Shown: positions 10,024 through 19,857, numbered from the stretch's first letter. The stretch is 47,512 nt of DNA from Corallococcus sp. (GCA_023665205.1 JAMPEJ010000006.1:1-47512); one strand, 5' to 3'. Notes: generated by a model from the sequence alone, not told the origin. Numbers and translations are program-made.

Positions 10024-10548
10024 TCATTTTTTGATTTCCGGCTCACAGACCGTTTCTTGCGGTTCGGATTCTTCGTCCGCAGCGTCTTCAAAGACGCCGT
10101 CACCCTCCACCGTGCCGTCGTAAATCGCGTAGTCCCCCGCTTTTTTGCGAAGATAAATAAACACGCCGCTGCCGACTGCGTACAAAACGCCCAAGACAAG
10201 CAAAAATATGGGAGTACCCCAATCGACGTGTTCCGCAGTGACAAAGGTCACGTCGTCTTTTTTGTAACGAACGGAAATTTGACTTCCCTCTTTAAGTTCC
10301 TTTGGAAATTGCCCCGACAGTTTGTTTTGCACGACGCCGCCGGCAGTTTCGTACCGCACCGCAACTCCCGTTACGATAACAGTATTTTCGTCCTTTTTTT
10401 CCGTCGAAATTTCCACCACCGTTGCCGAAACGGTTTGGTACTTTGCTGCGTTTACCGCCGTTACGGAAACATAAGTTACTCCGCCGGCAATCAAAATAAC
10501 GGCAAGAACCACGGCAAATATTACAATTTTAAGATTGCGAGGTTTCAT
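10024..10548 (-). CDS. Two-pass membrane protein, DUF3592-like, last gene of the glycan locus
   Basis: 174 residues. A transmembrane segment at about 7-29 is followed by an extracytoplasmic beta-rich domain (about 36-108), a second segment at about 111-132 and an acidic cytoplasmic tail. This TM-beta-TM arrangement, with a YxxVxAxVVE-like opening and the phrase SQISVRYKKDD before TM2, resembles DUF3592 proteins, whose function is unknown. Its start codon overlaps the stop of the upstream GH30 gene by four bases (ATGA), indicating translational coupling. A link to glycan use is inferred only from that coupling. Confidence 0.7.
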   Translation of the reverse strand: MKPRNLKIVIFAVVLAVILIAGGVTYVSVTAVNAAKYQTVSATVVEISTEKKDENTVIVTGVAVRYETAGGVVQNKLSGQFPKELKEGSQISVRYKKDDVTFVTAEHVDWGTPIFLLVLGVLYAVGSGVFIYLRKKAGDYAIYDGTVEGDGVFEDAADEESEPQETVCEPEIKK

Positions 10549-11873
10549 AGCGTTGCCGTAACGATAGAATGCGCGGTAAGGTTCAATCGGAAGGTTCTGC
10601 CGTCAACGTCGAAACAGCAATCCTCGTCGCGATCGTTGACGTTCATTGCCACAACGACTTTACGTCCGTCGGGATTGACGTACGCTACGGCCAAAATGCC
10701 GGTTTTACCCGCACTGCAAAACACGCGTTTTGCACCCGCGTCGATAAAGCGTGAGAAATGCCCTATATACCAGTAACTGGGATTATAAACAAGGTTATTA
10801 TTTTTATCCGACATCAACGGCGATTCGCAATAGTTACCCACGTGAGTCGGTCCGCCTTGCGCGTTTAACAGCATGTTCCAATCTATGTAGCCTTCGCTGC
10901 CGTTTGCCAAATCTTTCAAAATGTTTTTGCCGTAGCGTTCGCCGTGCTCCCACAAGCCGGATACCGACGATTTGCCGGTAGTTGAGTCGTGGGCAAGTTC
11001 TACGCAGCACTCGGTAAGCAAAACGTGCTTATCGGGATACAGTGCCTTGAAATCGGCAATGTTTTCGCTTTTGTCGCAGCAATACCAGTGATAGCCCAAT
11101 CCCCACACAAGGTCTGCAACGCCGTCAACAGACAGCGTTTCGACGGCACGGGCAACCATACGGTCGCGATTGTGATCCCAAATGATAAACTTGACGTTTA
11201 ACCCGTGTTTTTTGAAAGCGGGAGCAAGATAGTCGCGAATATCCAGCGCCTCCTCCGTTGCGTCCACCAAACGGCTTTCCCAAGTTTGCAGTGCCTCGGG
11301 TTCGTTTTGAACGCTGGCAAAGGATACGTCTATTCCGCGCTGTTTAAGTCCTTCCAAAAAGCGCGCGTAATACTCCGCCCACAAAGCGCGGTACTCGTCC
11401 TTCAGTTTGCCACCGTGACAAATGTCTCCGTTAGTTTTCATATATGCAGGAGGAGACCATGGCGCGGCAAAGAACGTGAGATTTTCCGCCGCTTTTTGGC
11501 ACAGTTTGATAAGAGGTATGCGTTTTTCGTCTTCCCACGACATATCGAAGGAAGAGAGCGTTTCGTCGCCTTCTTTTACGTAGGTGCGCGGAGCGGGAGA
11601 AAAATCGCAGGAATGCACGGGAATGCGCCCCAAGTTGTAACGCAAGCCGTCTGCGGAAAAATATGCGTCTACAAACAGTTTTTGTTGTTTTTCGTCAAGC
11701 GCAAAAAAGTTTTGCGCAGTGGCTTCGGTAAAAGCGCCGCCAAAACCCATATGAGTTTGATAGGTTTTGGCAGTACGCACGGTTACCGTATTTAGGTCTG
11801 TCGGGCACGCACAAAAGTCCGTTTTACTTTTTTGCATAAATCCGGTGCATGCCGAAGTAAAGATAGTTATCAT
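10545..11873 (-). CDS. Glycoside hydrolase family 30 enzyme, no clear signal peptide
   Basis: 442 residues. The opening MGFGGAFTEA (42-51) is typical of the glucosylceramidase-like branch of GH30 (GH30_1/3 type). The acid/base Glu191 is in QNEP and the nucleophile Glu288 in LLTEC. The (beta/alpha)8 barrel is followed by a C-terminal beta-sandwich (about 375-442). Known members of this branch cleave beta-glucosylceramide, beta-1,6-glucan or related beta-glycosides. The N-terminus (MITIFTSACTGF) is not a convincing signal or lipobox, so it is probably cytoplasmic. The start has only a weak binding site, and Met13 is an alternative. With the lipoprotein GH30 at 13366-14835 it makes an outside/inside pair in one operon. 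Confidence 0.92.
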   Translation of the reverse strand: MITIFTSACTGFMQKSKTDFCACPTDLNTVTVRTAKTYQTHMGFGGAFTEATAQNFFALDEKQQKLFVDAYFSADGLRYNLGRIPVHSCDFSPAPRTYVKEGDETLSSFDMSWEDEKRIPLIKLCQKAAENLTFFAAPWSPPAYMKTNGDICHGGKLKDEYRALWAEYYARFLEGLKQRGIDVSFASVQNEPEALQTWESRLVDATEEALDIRDYLAPAFKKHGLNVKFIIWDHNRDRMVARAVETLSVDGVADLVWGLGYHWYCCDKSENIADFKALYPDKHVLLTECCVELAHDSTTGKSSVSGLWEHGERYGKNILKDLANGSEGYIDWNMLLNAQGGPTHVGNYCESPLMSDKNNNLVYNPSYWYIGHFSRFIDAGAKRVFCSAGKTGILAVAYVNPDGRKVVVAMNVNDRDEDCCFDVDGRTFRLNLTAHSIVTATL

Positions 11874-11900
11874 AATACCAATGCTTCTTTTTTGTAAGTT

Positions 11901-13352
11901 TTAGTCGGGAACGGCTTGAATTACAAGCTGCGTCTCCGTCGGGGAGTCGTTATACGCCTTAACCGTGTAGGTAACGCCGTTGAAATTGTAAGTTGCGCCA
12001 AAAGCGATTTCCGTACCGCGAACAAGGTTTGCTTGTGCGGATGCCACGCTGGCGTTGCCTTTGTACACGTAGATATGGAACCAGCACCATGGCGTATCCT
12101 CGGTAGGCAAACTGCTAAGTGCAGCCTCGAAACGGAATTTGCCGCTTTCGCTGCTAGTATTGTTCCAATACAGATCCTTTTTACTGACTTCGCCGTGTAG
12201 TTTGATATCGCGTACGTCTACGTTACAGGTTCCCTCTACAATCAAAACGGGCCCCTTTACGCTGTCGCTCGTATCGATATACGTACGTGAAACGTCAAAG
12301 TCGTAAAAAGCGTAATTTATCTTCAAAATATGGTCGTATTCCTTAAACTCGAACGTGGTAGTTCCGTTTTTCAACGTTTGAGCCATATCCGCCGCGCCGT
12401 CGGACAAATCGTAGTTGGCTCCGGTACCGGTGCGTAGTTTTATGTCGAACCAAACCCCTGCGCCGGAAGATACGACTATCTGAGAAAGGTCTATCGTCGT
12501 GCGGAATTCGTCTCCGGCATTTCCCGTGACGCTAGATCCCGTCACGTTGTAGATCTTACCCAAACGGCTGTCTGCGCTGTACACTTGCAGAGCTACGTCT
12601 CCGCCTATAATAAACCTGCCTGTAGCAACCAACACGGGCGTGCCGTTGTCGTTTTGCAACGATACGGCAAGGTCGGAAAACGCTTTGTTTGCATCCATTA
12701 TAGGAGCGCTGACGTACGTAACTATGCCGTTTTTAGCCGTGAGCACCACAAAGTAGTAGGGTTCGTCGTCCTGCGGAGCAACGTCCGTCGTACTGTCCAC
12801 GCCCGCAAGTTGCACGTTTTGGGCGACCACCGTTGCGTCGTCGTCGAAGTACGGTTTGGAACTTTTATACACGGCTTTGCCTGTCGGATCGCAGAAAGAC
12901 GACCAAGAGGTACCGTTGATAAAATTGTAAGTTATAACTTTTGCGGGGACGCCATCCGTTTGAGTTTGCAGCGTGGGAGTCATTTGCGGACGGTTCATAG
13001 ACAAAACAGCCGTTTTGTCGCCGTCTACGATGTGAATGTAATATCTGTCGTAAGAGACGTTTGCAGTAAACGAATAAGAACCGTTATCGTTTGTATACGA
13101 AATAGCCGTAGCGTCCTTAGGGATCGCTTCGTAATGAGTTACGTACACTTTTGCATTAGAAGACGGAGCAATATCCGACGTCACAAGAAAATTGTAGGTG
13201 CTTGTGGATTTTTGTTCTACGTTTACCTTGGTTATCTCGTAAGCCTGATAAAAGTCGTCGCGTCCGTCGTAGGAAGGTCCGCAAGCGGTAAGACAAACGA
13301 CAACCGTCAAAGAAAGCAAAACCGCCAAAATAATTTTAACTTTGTTTTTCAT
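11901..13352 (-). CDS. Large beta-rich lipoprotein of unknown function in the glycan locus
   Basis: 483 residues from the chosen ATG, which has AGGAGG nine bases upstream. An in-frame start 24 bases earlier would overlap the GH30 stop codon and precede this binding site, so it is rejected. A signal peptide ends in lipobox LTAC (Cys24). The rest is beta-strand-rich with no catalytic motif that I see. Two or three stretches share a pattern (a GxPVLxxxG-like opening, then a Trp-Phe-containing strand near WFDIKL and CWFHIYVYKG, then a Gly/Asn turn) with modules in the 892-residue lipoprotein at 20258-22936. A carbohydrate-binding or surface scaffold role fits its place between two GH30 genes. This is inference. 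Confidence 0.8.
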   Translation of the reverse strand: MKNKVKIILAVLLSLTVVVCLTACGPSYDGRDDFYQAYEITKVNVEQKSTSTYNFLVTSDIAPSSNAKVYVTHYEAIPKDATAISYTNDNGSYSFTANVSYDRYYIHIVDGDKTAVLSMNRPQMTPTLQTQTDGVPAKVITYNFINGTSWSSFCDPTGKAVYKSSKPYFDDDATVVAQNVQLAGVDSTTDVAPQDDEPYYFVVLTAKNGIVTYVSAPIMDANKAFSDLAVSLQNDNGTPVLVATGRFIIGGDVALQVYSADSRLGKIYNVTGSSVTGNAGDEFRTTIDLSQIVVSSGAGVWFDIKLRTGTGANYDLSDGAADMAQTLKNGTTTFEFKEYDHILKINYAFYDFDVSRTYIDTSDSVKGPVLIVEGTCNVDVRDIKLHGEVSKKDLYWNNTSSESGKFRFEAALSSLPTEDTPWCWFHIYVYKGNASVASAQANLVRGTEIAFGATYNFNGVTYTVKAYNDSPTETQLVIQAVPD

Positions 13353-13365
13353 TGTAAACGCCCTC

Positions 13366-14835
13366 CTAGCACACAAACGTTACGACGCTTTGCGGTTGCA
13401 CCTTGTAGGTGACGCATTTGCCGTCTATAACGATGTCCACGTCCTCGCTCAACACGTCGGAAACGTTGGTTACGCACACCACCACCGCGCCGTCGGCACG
13501 GAGCAACGCGCAAGCCATGATCGTAGCGTCGTTGGAACTTTCCACACGCAATGCCTTTGCAAAAGTACCGTCGACTGCATAAGCAAATTTACTGATATGA
13601 GCCATAGCGTAGTAGGAAGCGTTTTTGTTATATTCAAATCCGCCGCCGTCCAATTCGTTCATTTCCATAACGCCGTAGCAAACGTTTGCACCGTGAGAAA
13701 CAGGCGTAGGAGTACCGTCTTTGCGCAATACCAAGTTCCAAAACAATCCCATGCCGGAGCCTACGTTTACCGGAGCTACCGAAACGTTTTGCGCGGCAAA
13801 AGAGAGATTCGCCGCAAAGTCGTTACTGCCGCTGTGTTCCGTCAATTCGGTAAGGAACATTTCCTTTCCGGGAAAAAGTTCCGTATGGTTTTCGCAACCC
13901 GTGACGTAACTTCCGCCGTAAGCGTGGAACGCCGTACCTGTAACGTATTTTGCAACTTCTTCGTCGTTATAAATATCTTCCAGGAAATAATCGCTGTTAT
14001 CTACGTTGTGATCCCAAGCCATAATTTTGACGTCAAGATCGGCTTTTTGCAAATTTTTGCCGAGAATTTTGATAATTTCCGCAGCCTGCGCTCCGCCCAT
14101 ATTCATACTAGGATATTTGACGCCGAATATACCGGGTTCGTTCAAAAGAGACAACCAAGAAATGGTTATGCCTTGTTTTTTGTATTCCTGTACAAACTTC
14201 AACAGATAATCGGCATAAGTAGCGTTATACGTCTCGTCCAAATTGCCGCCTATCAGGCTGTGATTTTGCTTCATCCAAGCAGGTGCCGACCAAGGCACGG
14301 CAATTATTTGAATATCGGGGTTTATTGCTAAAATTTCTTTCAGCACGGCTATAATGTTGGCGTCGTGATCCAGATTGAAAGACGTCAAAGCCATATCCTC
14401 GTCGTAGGGATCGTTCAAGTCGCAGCATGAGAAAAACTCCGCCTCATCAATATAGTCGCTTGCGCCGATAGGTACTCGCACCATGTTGAAATACGCGCCG
14501 TCTTTGCTGAAAAATTCTCTTAGCATTTCGGCACGCGTATCTTCGTCCTGCATAAGCAAATATGCCGAGGCATGCGTAAGCGCCGCGCCGTTGCCGTAGT
14601 AATTCTGATAAGATTTGTCGGTAGATACCTTAACCGAAACGTTGTAAGAATCCTCGTCGTAATCGGAAAACTCTAACGAAGTGTCTCGCGCCAACAACTT
14701 GGACATTGTGCCCGTAGTAGCGTACACTTGAGCGTACTTCGGCGCTTTGTAGTTCGCCAACGGATCGCACGCGCAGAATATAGCCGTACTTGCCGCAATC
14801 AGGCAAACCAACAATACAGATAAAATTTTTTTCAT
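13366..14835 (-). CDS. Lipoprotein glycoside hydrolase family 30 enzyme
   Basis: 489 residues. The signal peptide ends in IFCAC, with Cys21 or Cys23 as the lipid-modified residue, so it is probably displayed on the outer face of the membrane. The GH30 barrel has acid/base Glu233 in LNEP and nucleophile Glu330 in FLTEL. The APWSAPAWM-like segment at about 179-189 is characteristic of the family. It differs widely from the other GH30 in the locus, so the two are not a recent duplicate. AAGGAG lies 11 bases before the ATG. It follows the ABC ATPase gene by 23 bases in the same operon. It likely cuts the polymer or glycolipid outside so that products can be taken up by the transporter. Confidence 0.92.
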   Translation of the reverse strand: MKKILSVLLVCLIAASTAIFCACDPLANYKAPKYAQVYATTGTMSKLLARDTSLEFSDYDEDSYNVSVKVSTDKSYQNYYGNGAALTHASAYLLMQDEDTRAEMLREFFSKDGAYFNMVRVPIGASDYIDEAEFFSCCDLNDPYDEDMALTSFNLDHDANIIAVLKEILAINPDIQIIAVPWSAPAWMKQNHSLIGGNLDETYNATYADYLLKFVQEYKKQGITISWLSLLNEPGIFGVKYPSMNMGGAQAAEIIKILGKNLQKADLDVKIMAWDHNVDNSDYFLEDIYNDEEVAKYVTGTAFHAYGGSYVTGCENHTELFPGKEMFLTELTEHSGSNDFAANLSFAAQNVSVAPVNVGSGMGLFWNLVLRKDGTPTPVSHGANVCYGVMEMNELDGGGFEYNKNASYYAMAHISKFAYAVDGTFAKALRVESSNDATIMACALLRADGAVVVCVTNVSDVLSEDVDIVIDGKCVTYKVQPQSVVTFVC

Positions 14836-14858
14836 TTACTAAGTTACTCCTTGATAAA

Positions 14859-16709
14859 TTAGTCCAAAAGCAGTTCGCCGTCCGAATCGTACACGGCGCA
14901 GTTATCGAAGTCCACTGCAACTACGACGGTTTCGCCTACGTCGCGAGAACCGTCCGCAAGCAAGGCAAATTCGTTGCCGTCGACGTCCAAAACAAGATAT
15001 TTTTTGTCGCCGTAGTCCAGTGCGTCGCGCACGACGGCGCTAAACGTAGGATACGTTTCCTCTTCGCAAGCCAATCGCACGCATGATACCTTCAATCCCA
15101 AAACGAAAGACGAATCGAACACTTTACGACCCATTCGGTACATTTTGGAGTTGAAATTGTAGTACGTTTCTATTTTTTGCGAACCGAAGTTTACAAAATG
15201 CTTAGTTATCTTTTTGCCTTCCGCCTGCCCTTGCGCAGCCGAATAGGTAAAAGGTATGCGATACTCAGTGTCTAGCGCAAGAACGGTTTTTTCGCCCGTA
15301 GTAAAAGTTACTGCCGAGTAATCCAAGCCGAACGACGCCTTTTGAGAAAAATTCCCCAGTGCAAACAGATACTGTTCACCGGCTTTTAAGAGGCACAAAT
15401 TACCGTTATCCGTAGTTTGAGAAAAACTGCAAGTGGCCGAAAATTTTCCGTTTTCCGTTACTGCGTAAGGCGGTACGGAAACGGTAACGACGCCGTTAGT
15501 CAGCCTGTCTTTCAAAGCGGGAGGAAGTTTTTGAGATTTCCCTCCCAAGACCAAACTGCCGTCGTTTATTTCCGCAACGATTATGCAATTTTTGGGTACG
15601 GAAGGTAACAAAGTCTCTTCCGTCTCGGCGTCGAACAAGTGGATTTTTTCCGTATTGATATACGCTTCCACCTGTTGCTCGGAAAACTGCATATCCACGG
15701 GACCGTGTGCAATAAGTTCAGTTTCGCCTGTCTTAACGTACACAAGCGCATAGGACCCCATATACTCCACGTCCGTTACGGTTGCCGATATTTTTAGCAC
15801 GTCGGTTGCGTCGGCAGGTTTTCCGCCGACAAAAATATCTTCAGGACGTATGCCCAAACACGCGGATTTAGGCTCGTATCCCACATCCGTAAGACGGGAG
15901 AGCTGCACTTGGTTTAACGCAAAAGCGCCGAACGCCGCTTGAACTTCCGCACCCGCGTCCGTTCTTACAACCGTTGCGTCGACAAGATTCATTTGCGGAG
16001 TACCGATAAAACTTGCCGTAAATTTGTTTTGCGGATAATTGTACAATTGTTTGGGAGACCCCTGCTGCATAAGCATGCCGTCTTTCATTACTACTATCCT
16101 GTCGCCCATGGTCATTGCTTCCACTTGGTCGTGGGTGACGTAAATAAAAGTCGTACCTACTTTGCGGTGAAGTTCCAACAGATCCGTGCGCATTTTAGCA
16201 CGGAGTTTAGCGTCCAAATTGGAAAGCGGTTCGTCCAACAGAAACACGTCCGGATCTCGCACTATAGCCCTGCCCAAAGCCACGCGCTGACGCTGACCGC
16301 CGGACAAGTTGGCCGGCTTGGTGGACAAATACGCCGTAAGACCCAACATTTCGGCAACCTCCGTCACCTTTTGGCGAATCACCTGCTTGTCCTCTCCGTG
16401 CATACGCAGACCGAAAGATATGTTGTCGTAAACCGTCATATTGGGAAACAGCGCGTAATTTTGAAACACCATAGATATATTGCGATCTTTGGGTTCCAGC
16501 GCGTTTACGCGCTTGTCTCCGATAAATAAATCGCCGGATGTAATATTTTCCAGTCCCGCGATCATGCGGAGCGTTGTAGATTTGCCGCAACCGGACGGGC
16601 CTACGAAAACCACAAATTCCTTATCCTTGATTTCCAACGATACGTCGGAAACGGCCTTGACCTTGTTGTCGTACACTTTGGATACGCGGTTTAATCTAAG
16701 TCCTGCCAT
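14859..16709 (-). CDS. MalK/UgpC-type sugar ABC transporter ATPase with extended C-terminus
   Basis: 616 residues, whereas this family is usually about 360-400. Residues 1-235 are a canonical CUT1-family ATPase: Walker A GPSGCGKST at 37-45, LSGGQ at 135-139, Walker B LLDEP at 157-161 and H-loop His193. A MalK-like TOBE regulatory region follows (about 240-365), ending in the typical EKIHLFDAETEE. About 250 additional residues come next, and the very end (VAVDFDNCAVYDSDGELLL) looks like a second copy of that terminal TOBE motif. The extra part may be a duplicated regulatory or ligand-sensing module. The start is preceded by GGGGTGAG, and the upstream permease ends four bases away. It energises import through the two permeases encoded next to it. 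Confidence 0.92.
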   Translation of the reverse strand: MAGLRLNRVSKVYDNKVKAVSDVSLEIKDKEFVVFVGPSGCGKSTTLRMIAGLENITSGDLFIGDKRVNALEPKDRNISMVFQNYALFPNMTVYDNISFGLRMHGEDKQVIRQKVTEVAEMLGLTAYLSTKPANLSGGQRQRVALGRAIVRDPDVFLLDEPLSNLDAKLRAKMRTDLLELHRKVGTTFIYVTHDQVEAMTMGDRIVVMKDGMLMQQGSPKQLYNYPQNKFTASFIGTPQMNLVDATVVRTDAGAEVQAAFGAFALNQVQLSRLTDVGYEPKSACLGIRPEDIFVGGKPADATDVLKISATVTDVEYMGSYALVYVKTGETELIAHGPVDMQFSEQQVEAYINTEKIHLFDAETEETLLPSVPKNCIIVAEINDGSLVLGGKSQKLPPALKDRLTNGVVTVSVPPYAVTENGKFSATCSFSQTTDNGNLCLLKAGEQYLFALGNFSQKASFGLDYSAVTFTTGEKTVLALDTEYRIPFTYSAAQGQAEGKKITKHFVNFGSQKIETYYNFNSKMYRMGRKVFDSSFVLGLKVSCVRLACEEETYPTFSAVVRDALDYGDKKYLVLDVDGNEFALLADGSRDVGETVVVAVDFDNCAVYDSDGELLLD

Positions 16710-16713
16710 AAAC

Positions 16714-17640
16714 TCACCCCTTTACGGCGCCGGCCATGGTGCCGCCCAAAATGTATTTTTGCAAAAGGAAAAATACCAATATCATCGGCGCGGAAACCAT
16801 AACCGCACCCGCAAGCATCACGGGATACATCGTTACGTCCACAGAGCCGTTTTGCATAAGCGTGCCGAGCGAAATCGACAAAGTAAAGTTTTCTTCGCTG
16901 TTTAGTACAAGCAAAGGCCACAAGTAGTTGTTGTAGTTCCACATAAACGTGGTGATACCCAACACTATCAACATCGGCTTGACAATGGGCATACATATAC
17001 GCATAAATATGGTAAAGCGCCCGGCGCCGTCTATGAGAGCCGCCTCCTCTATTTCCTTTTCCACAGCCATAAACTGTTGACGCAAAAGGAAAATGTTGTA
17101 AATACTCATAAGGAACGGAAATATAAGCGCCGTTAAACTGTCGTACATTCCAAGCGCGTTGCAGATGATAAAGTTGGGTATAAGCATTACGCACCCGGGT
17201 ATCATCATAGACATCAACGTAAACTTGAATATTTGGTCGCGTCCGCGGAACTTCATACGCGCAAAAGCATAGGCGGAAATAGCGTTTAGGAACAGATTTG
17301 CCGCAGTATTGACCACGCACACAATGATAGTGTTAAGGAATACTTGGGGTATTTTAAGTTCCGTCCAAGCACGCGAATAGTTTTCAAATACCATATGGAA
17401 TTTTCCGTCGCCGTCCAAAGGCAGCAACGAAAACTTAGTGGATGAAAAGCCGTCCACCGTCTTAAACGACGAGGAGATAAGCCACAAATACGGCACCAAA
17501 AATCCCAGCGTTATGATTATCAGAATTGCGTACACGACGGACTTTTTTATTATGCGTTTGGCGTTGTACTTTTTGGGGAAGGACAGTTTGCCGTATTTTA
17601 CAAGTTCCGCGGGTTTTTCCGCATGAAATCCGTTATTCAT
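16714..17640 (-). CDS. Sugar ABC transporter permease, MalG/AraQ type
   Basis: 308 residues with six predicted membrane segments, the first at about 33-55. The ATPase-docking EAA loop is seen as EEAALIDGAG at 198-207 followed by the RICMPIVKP segment. The protein forms half of the membrane channel of a CUT1 carbohydrate importer. Its start overlaps the stop of the partner permease by four bases, and the ATPase gene begins four bases after its end, so the order permease-permease-ATPase is tightly coupled. Confidence 0.95.
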   Translation of the reverse strand: MNNGFHAEKPAELVKYGKLSFPKKYNAKRIIKKSVVYAILIIITLGFLVPYLWLISSSFKTVDGFSSTKFSLLPLDGDGKFHMVFENYSRAWTELKIPQVFLNTIIVCVVNTAANLFLNAISAYAFARMKFRGRDQIFKFTLMSMMIPGCVMLIPNFIICNALGMYDSLTALIFPFLMSIYNIFLLRQQFMAVEKEIEEAALIDGAGRFTIFMRICMPIVKPMLIVLGITTFMWNYNNYLWPLLVLNSEENFTLSISLGTLMQNGSVDVTMYPVMLAGAVMVSAPMILVFFLLQKYILGGTMAGAVKG

Positions 17641-18581
17641 TTGGCAGCCTCCTCCTTTGCGAGTTTTTTGGCGCGCAAACGTTTCTTTTTAGGCGCGAGA
17701 GTAGGATCTTTGGGCATCATCCGGAATTGAACCATTGTCAACACTAGTAGCAGCACAAACAGAATAAACGACATTGCCGAGCCCAAGCCCAATTCGCCGA
17801 ACGTGATGGACTGTTCGTACACGCCGTACACGTATGTGTAGGTACTGTGGTTGACGCCGGTTCCCGTAAGCAAAAACATCTGCTCGAAAGCCTGAAATCC
17901 GCCGATGACACCCGTTACCAAAAAGAAAAATACCGTAGGCATAACCCCGGGTACGGTGATATGCCAAAACTGCTTGAAACTGCTTGCGCCGTCGATAGAC
18001 GCCGCCTCGTACAAAGAGCGGTCTACGTTTTTCATTGCGGACAGCATGATAAGCACGTTGTACCCAAGTCCGCCCCATATACTCATCACCGCCAAGGTGA
18101 CGAGGTTTAACCCTTCCGTACCCAAGAAATTGATATTGGTGCCCAGAAGTTGATTTATCATACCCGTCGTGGGATCCAACATAAAGCGCCACAAAGTCAT
18201 TATTGCAACGCCCACTGTGACCGACGGTATGTAAAACGCAGTTTTGAAAAATTTTTCGCCCTTGATTTTGGAATTGAGCAATGCCGACACGATAAGCGCC
18301 AAAATGATATTAAGCGGAACCGTAAGCAATATGTATTCCACGGAAACCAGCAGAGACTTCCAAAAGTACGGGTACAAGTTGTCGGTATTGGTAATTACGT
18401 CGACGTAGTTTTTTACGCCTACCCACTCCATTGCTCCCATGCCGTCCCAAGAGGTGAAACTGATGATAAACGCAAGCACGATAGGCGCCAGTTGGAATAT
18501 CAAAAAGTACACTATGAGGGGCGTTACAAACAACAGCCCCTGCAGGTTTCGTTTGAGATTTCTTTTCGTTTTAGTGTTCAT
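17637..18581 (-). CDS. Sugar ABC transporter permease, MalF/UgpA type
   Basis: 314 residues with six predicted membrane segments starting at about 16-40. The EAA loop is YEAASIDGAS at 191-200, followed by the WHITVPGVMPT segment. It pairs with the MalG-type permease immediately downstream (four-base overlap). The gene lies 16 bases after the binding-protein stop codon. No strong Shine-Dalgarno sequence is visible before its ATG, so its translation may depend on coupling or be weak. Confidence 0.95.
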   Translation of the reverse strand: MNTKTKRNLKRNLQGLLFVTPLIVYFLIFQLAPIVLAFIISFTSWDGMGAMEWVGVKNYVDVITNTDNLYPYFWKSLLVSVEYILLTVPLNIILALIVSALLNSKIKGEKFFKTAFYIPSVTVGVAIMTLWRFMLDPTTGMINQLLGTNINFLGTEGLNLVTLAVMSIWGGLGYNVLIMLSAMKNVDRSLYEAASIDGASSFKQFWHITVPGVMPTVFFFLVTGVIGGFQAFEQMFLLTGTGVNHSTYTYVYGVYEQSITFGELGLGSAMSFILFVLLLVLTMVQFRMMPKDPTLAPKKKRLRAKKLAKEEAAK

Positions 18582-18597
18582 TGTAAGTTAGCTATTA

Positions 18598-19857
18598 TTA
18601 AAATTCCAGTACGCTCTTTGCTTGGTTTACAGCCGTATCCAAAGCAGACTTGATGTTTGCGTCGTTATCCAACACGTCCGCCAAAGCGTCCGCTAAATAG
18701 ATATCGTTGACCTTTGTCCATCCCTTAACTGCGGGACGCGCGCTAGCCGTTTCCAACTGTTCCAAAACGACTGCGAGGGCGTCTTTGACTACTTGCGAGT
18801 AGGCTTCGCCGGTGATAGGATTGTTCGTGGGAACTTTGGCGTAGTCCTTGATAGCGGAAAAGTTTTGTCCGATTATCTTGGTTACGTTTTCTTCTTTCAA
18901 AAGCCATTCCACAAGTTTTTTACAAGCGTCTTCCTTGCCGCTGTCTTTGCGGATCGCGAGGTTTTCACCGCCGATATTGGAGTAGGAAGTTGCCCCCGTC
19001 GTTTGAGGTATAAACTTTGTTGCAGCCATATTGGAAGCGCACCAAGTGGGGTTGGATGCGTAATTGTTTACGATATCGGAGCTGTGCGCCAAAACGAACA
19101 TCACGTTGCCGTTTGTAAAAGCGTTTGAGGATTCGCGCACGGTTTTGGGAGATTTAGCGTACAAGTCCACTATCATTTGCACTGCCGTTTGAGCTTCGGT
19201 ATTGTTGAATACGGGTTGGCTGCCGGAAACCATTTCTCCGCCGGCACTCTTCAAAAACGCTTGGAAATACCAAGACGCATATCCGCCGCTGCTTATACCG
19301 CCGAACAACGCTTTGCCGCTTGTTACGGACATGGATTTCCATTCGTCCCAGTTTGCAGGAACGTCAGTTACCAAAGATTTGTTGTACAGCAATACCGACG
19401 TAGTAAGCGACAGAGGCACTGCGTAGCACTTGTTTTTGTACACCGCGGTATCCATGGCGGAAGCAAAAAAGTCGCTCTTTTTGAGTCCTTCCGTTGCCGA
19501 TTCGTCGGCAAAGAATTTCGCTTCGTCCAAATCCAAACAGAAGTCCGCATAGTCCGCAAGCATAGGTTGATCCAGATAGAATACGTCAGGCTTGCTGTTT
19601 GACTTAAAGTTGCCGGAAAGTTTGGTGTTGTAGTTGTCTTTCGGGACGTACACGGGTTTAACGTTGATTCCCGTTTCCTCCGTAAACGCCTTCAAAATGT
19701 TGTTGTAGATTGTCTTTGCCTGCTCGTTTGCGGGAGCGTAAGCAAGGAAGTTGATCGTGTTGGGGTCTTCGGTGGGACCGCATGCGGCAAGTACGCATAC
19801 GACTGCGGTAACCATAACTACCGCCAACAGCAGAGATACTATTTTTTTGTTTTTCAT
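18598..19857 (-). CDS. Sugar ABC transporter solute-binding lipoprotein
   Basis: 419 residues from the chosen ATG, which has AAAGGAG eight bases upstream. The signal peptide ends in LAAC (Cys26). The rest follows the MalE/UgpB-type extracellular binding-protein pattern: INFLAYAPANEQAK at the start of domain I, PDVFYLDQ, YAVPLS and a C-terminal lysine/alanine helix region. It captures the transported oligosaccharide at the membrane surface and passes it to the two permeases. It is the first gene of the transporter operon, about 400 bases after the Ig-like lipoprotein gene. An open frame extends far upstream of this start but runs through an inverted-repeat element and is not supported. Confidence 0.94.
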   Translation of the reverse strand: MKNKKIVSLLLAVVMVTAVVCVLAACGPTEDPNTINFLAYAPANEQAKTIYNNILKAFTEETGINVKPVYVPKDNYNTKLSGNFKSNSKPDVFYLDQPMLADYADFCLDLDEAKFFADESATEGLKKSDFFASAMDTAVYKNKCYAVPLSLTTSVLLYNKSLVTDVPANWDEWKSMSVTSGKALFGGISSGGYASWYFQAFLKSAGGEMVSGSQPVFNNTEAQTAVQMIVDLYAKSPKTVRESSNAFTNGNVMFVLAHSSDIVNNYASNPTWCASNMAATKFIPQTTGATSYSNIGGENLAIRKDSGKEDACKKLVEWLLKEENVTKIIGQNFSAIKDYAKVPTNNPITGEAYSQVVKDALAVVLEQLETASARPAVKGWTKVNDIYLADALADVLDNDANIKSALDTAVNQAKSVLEF

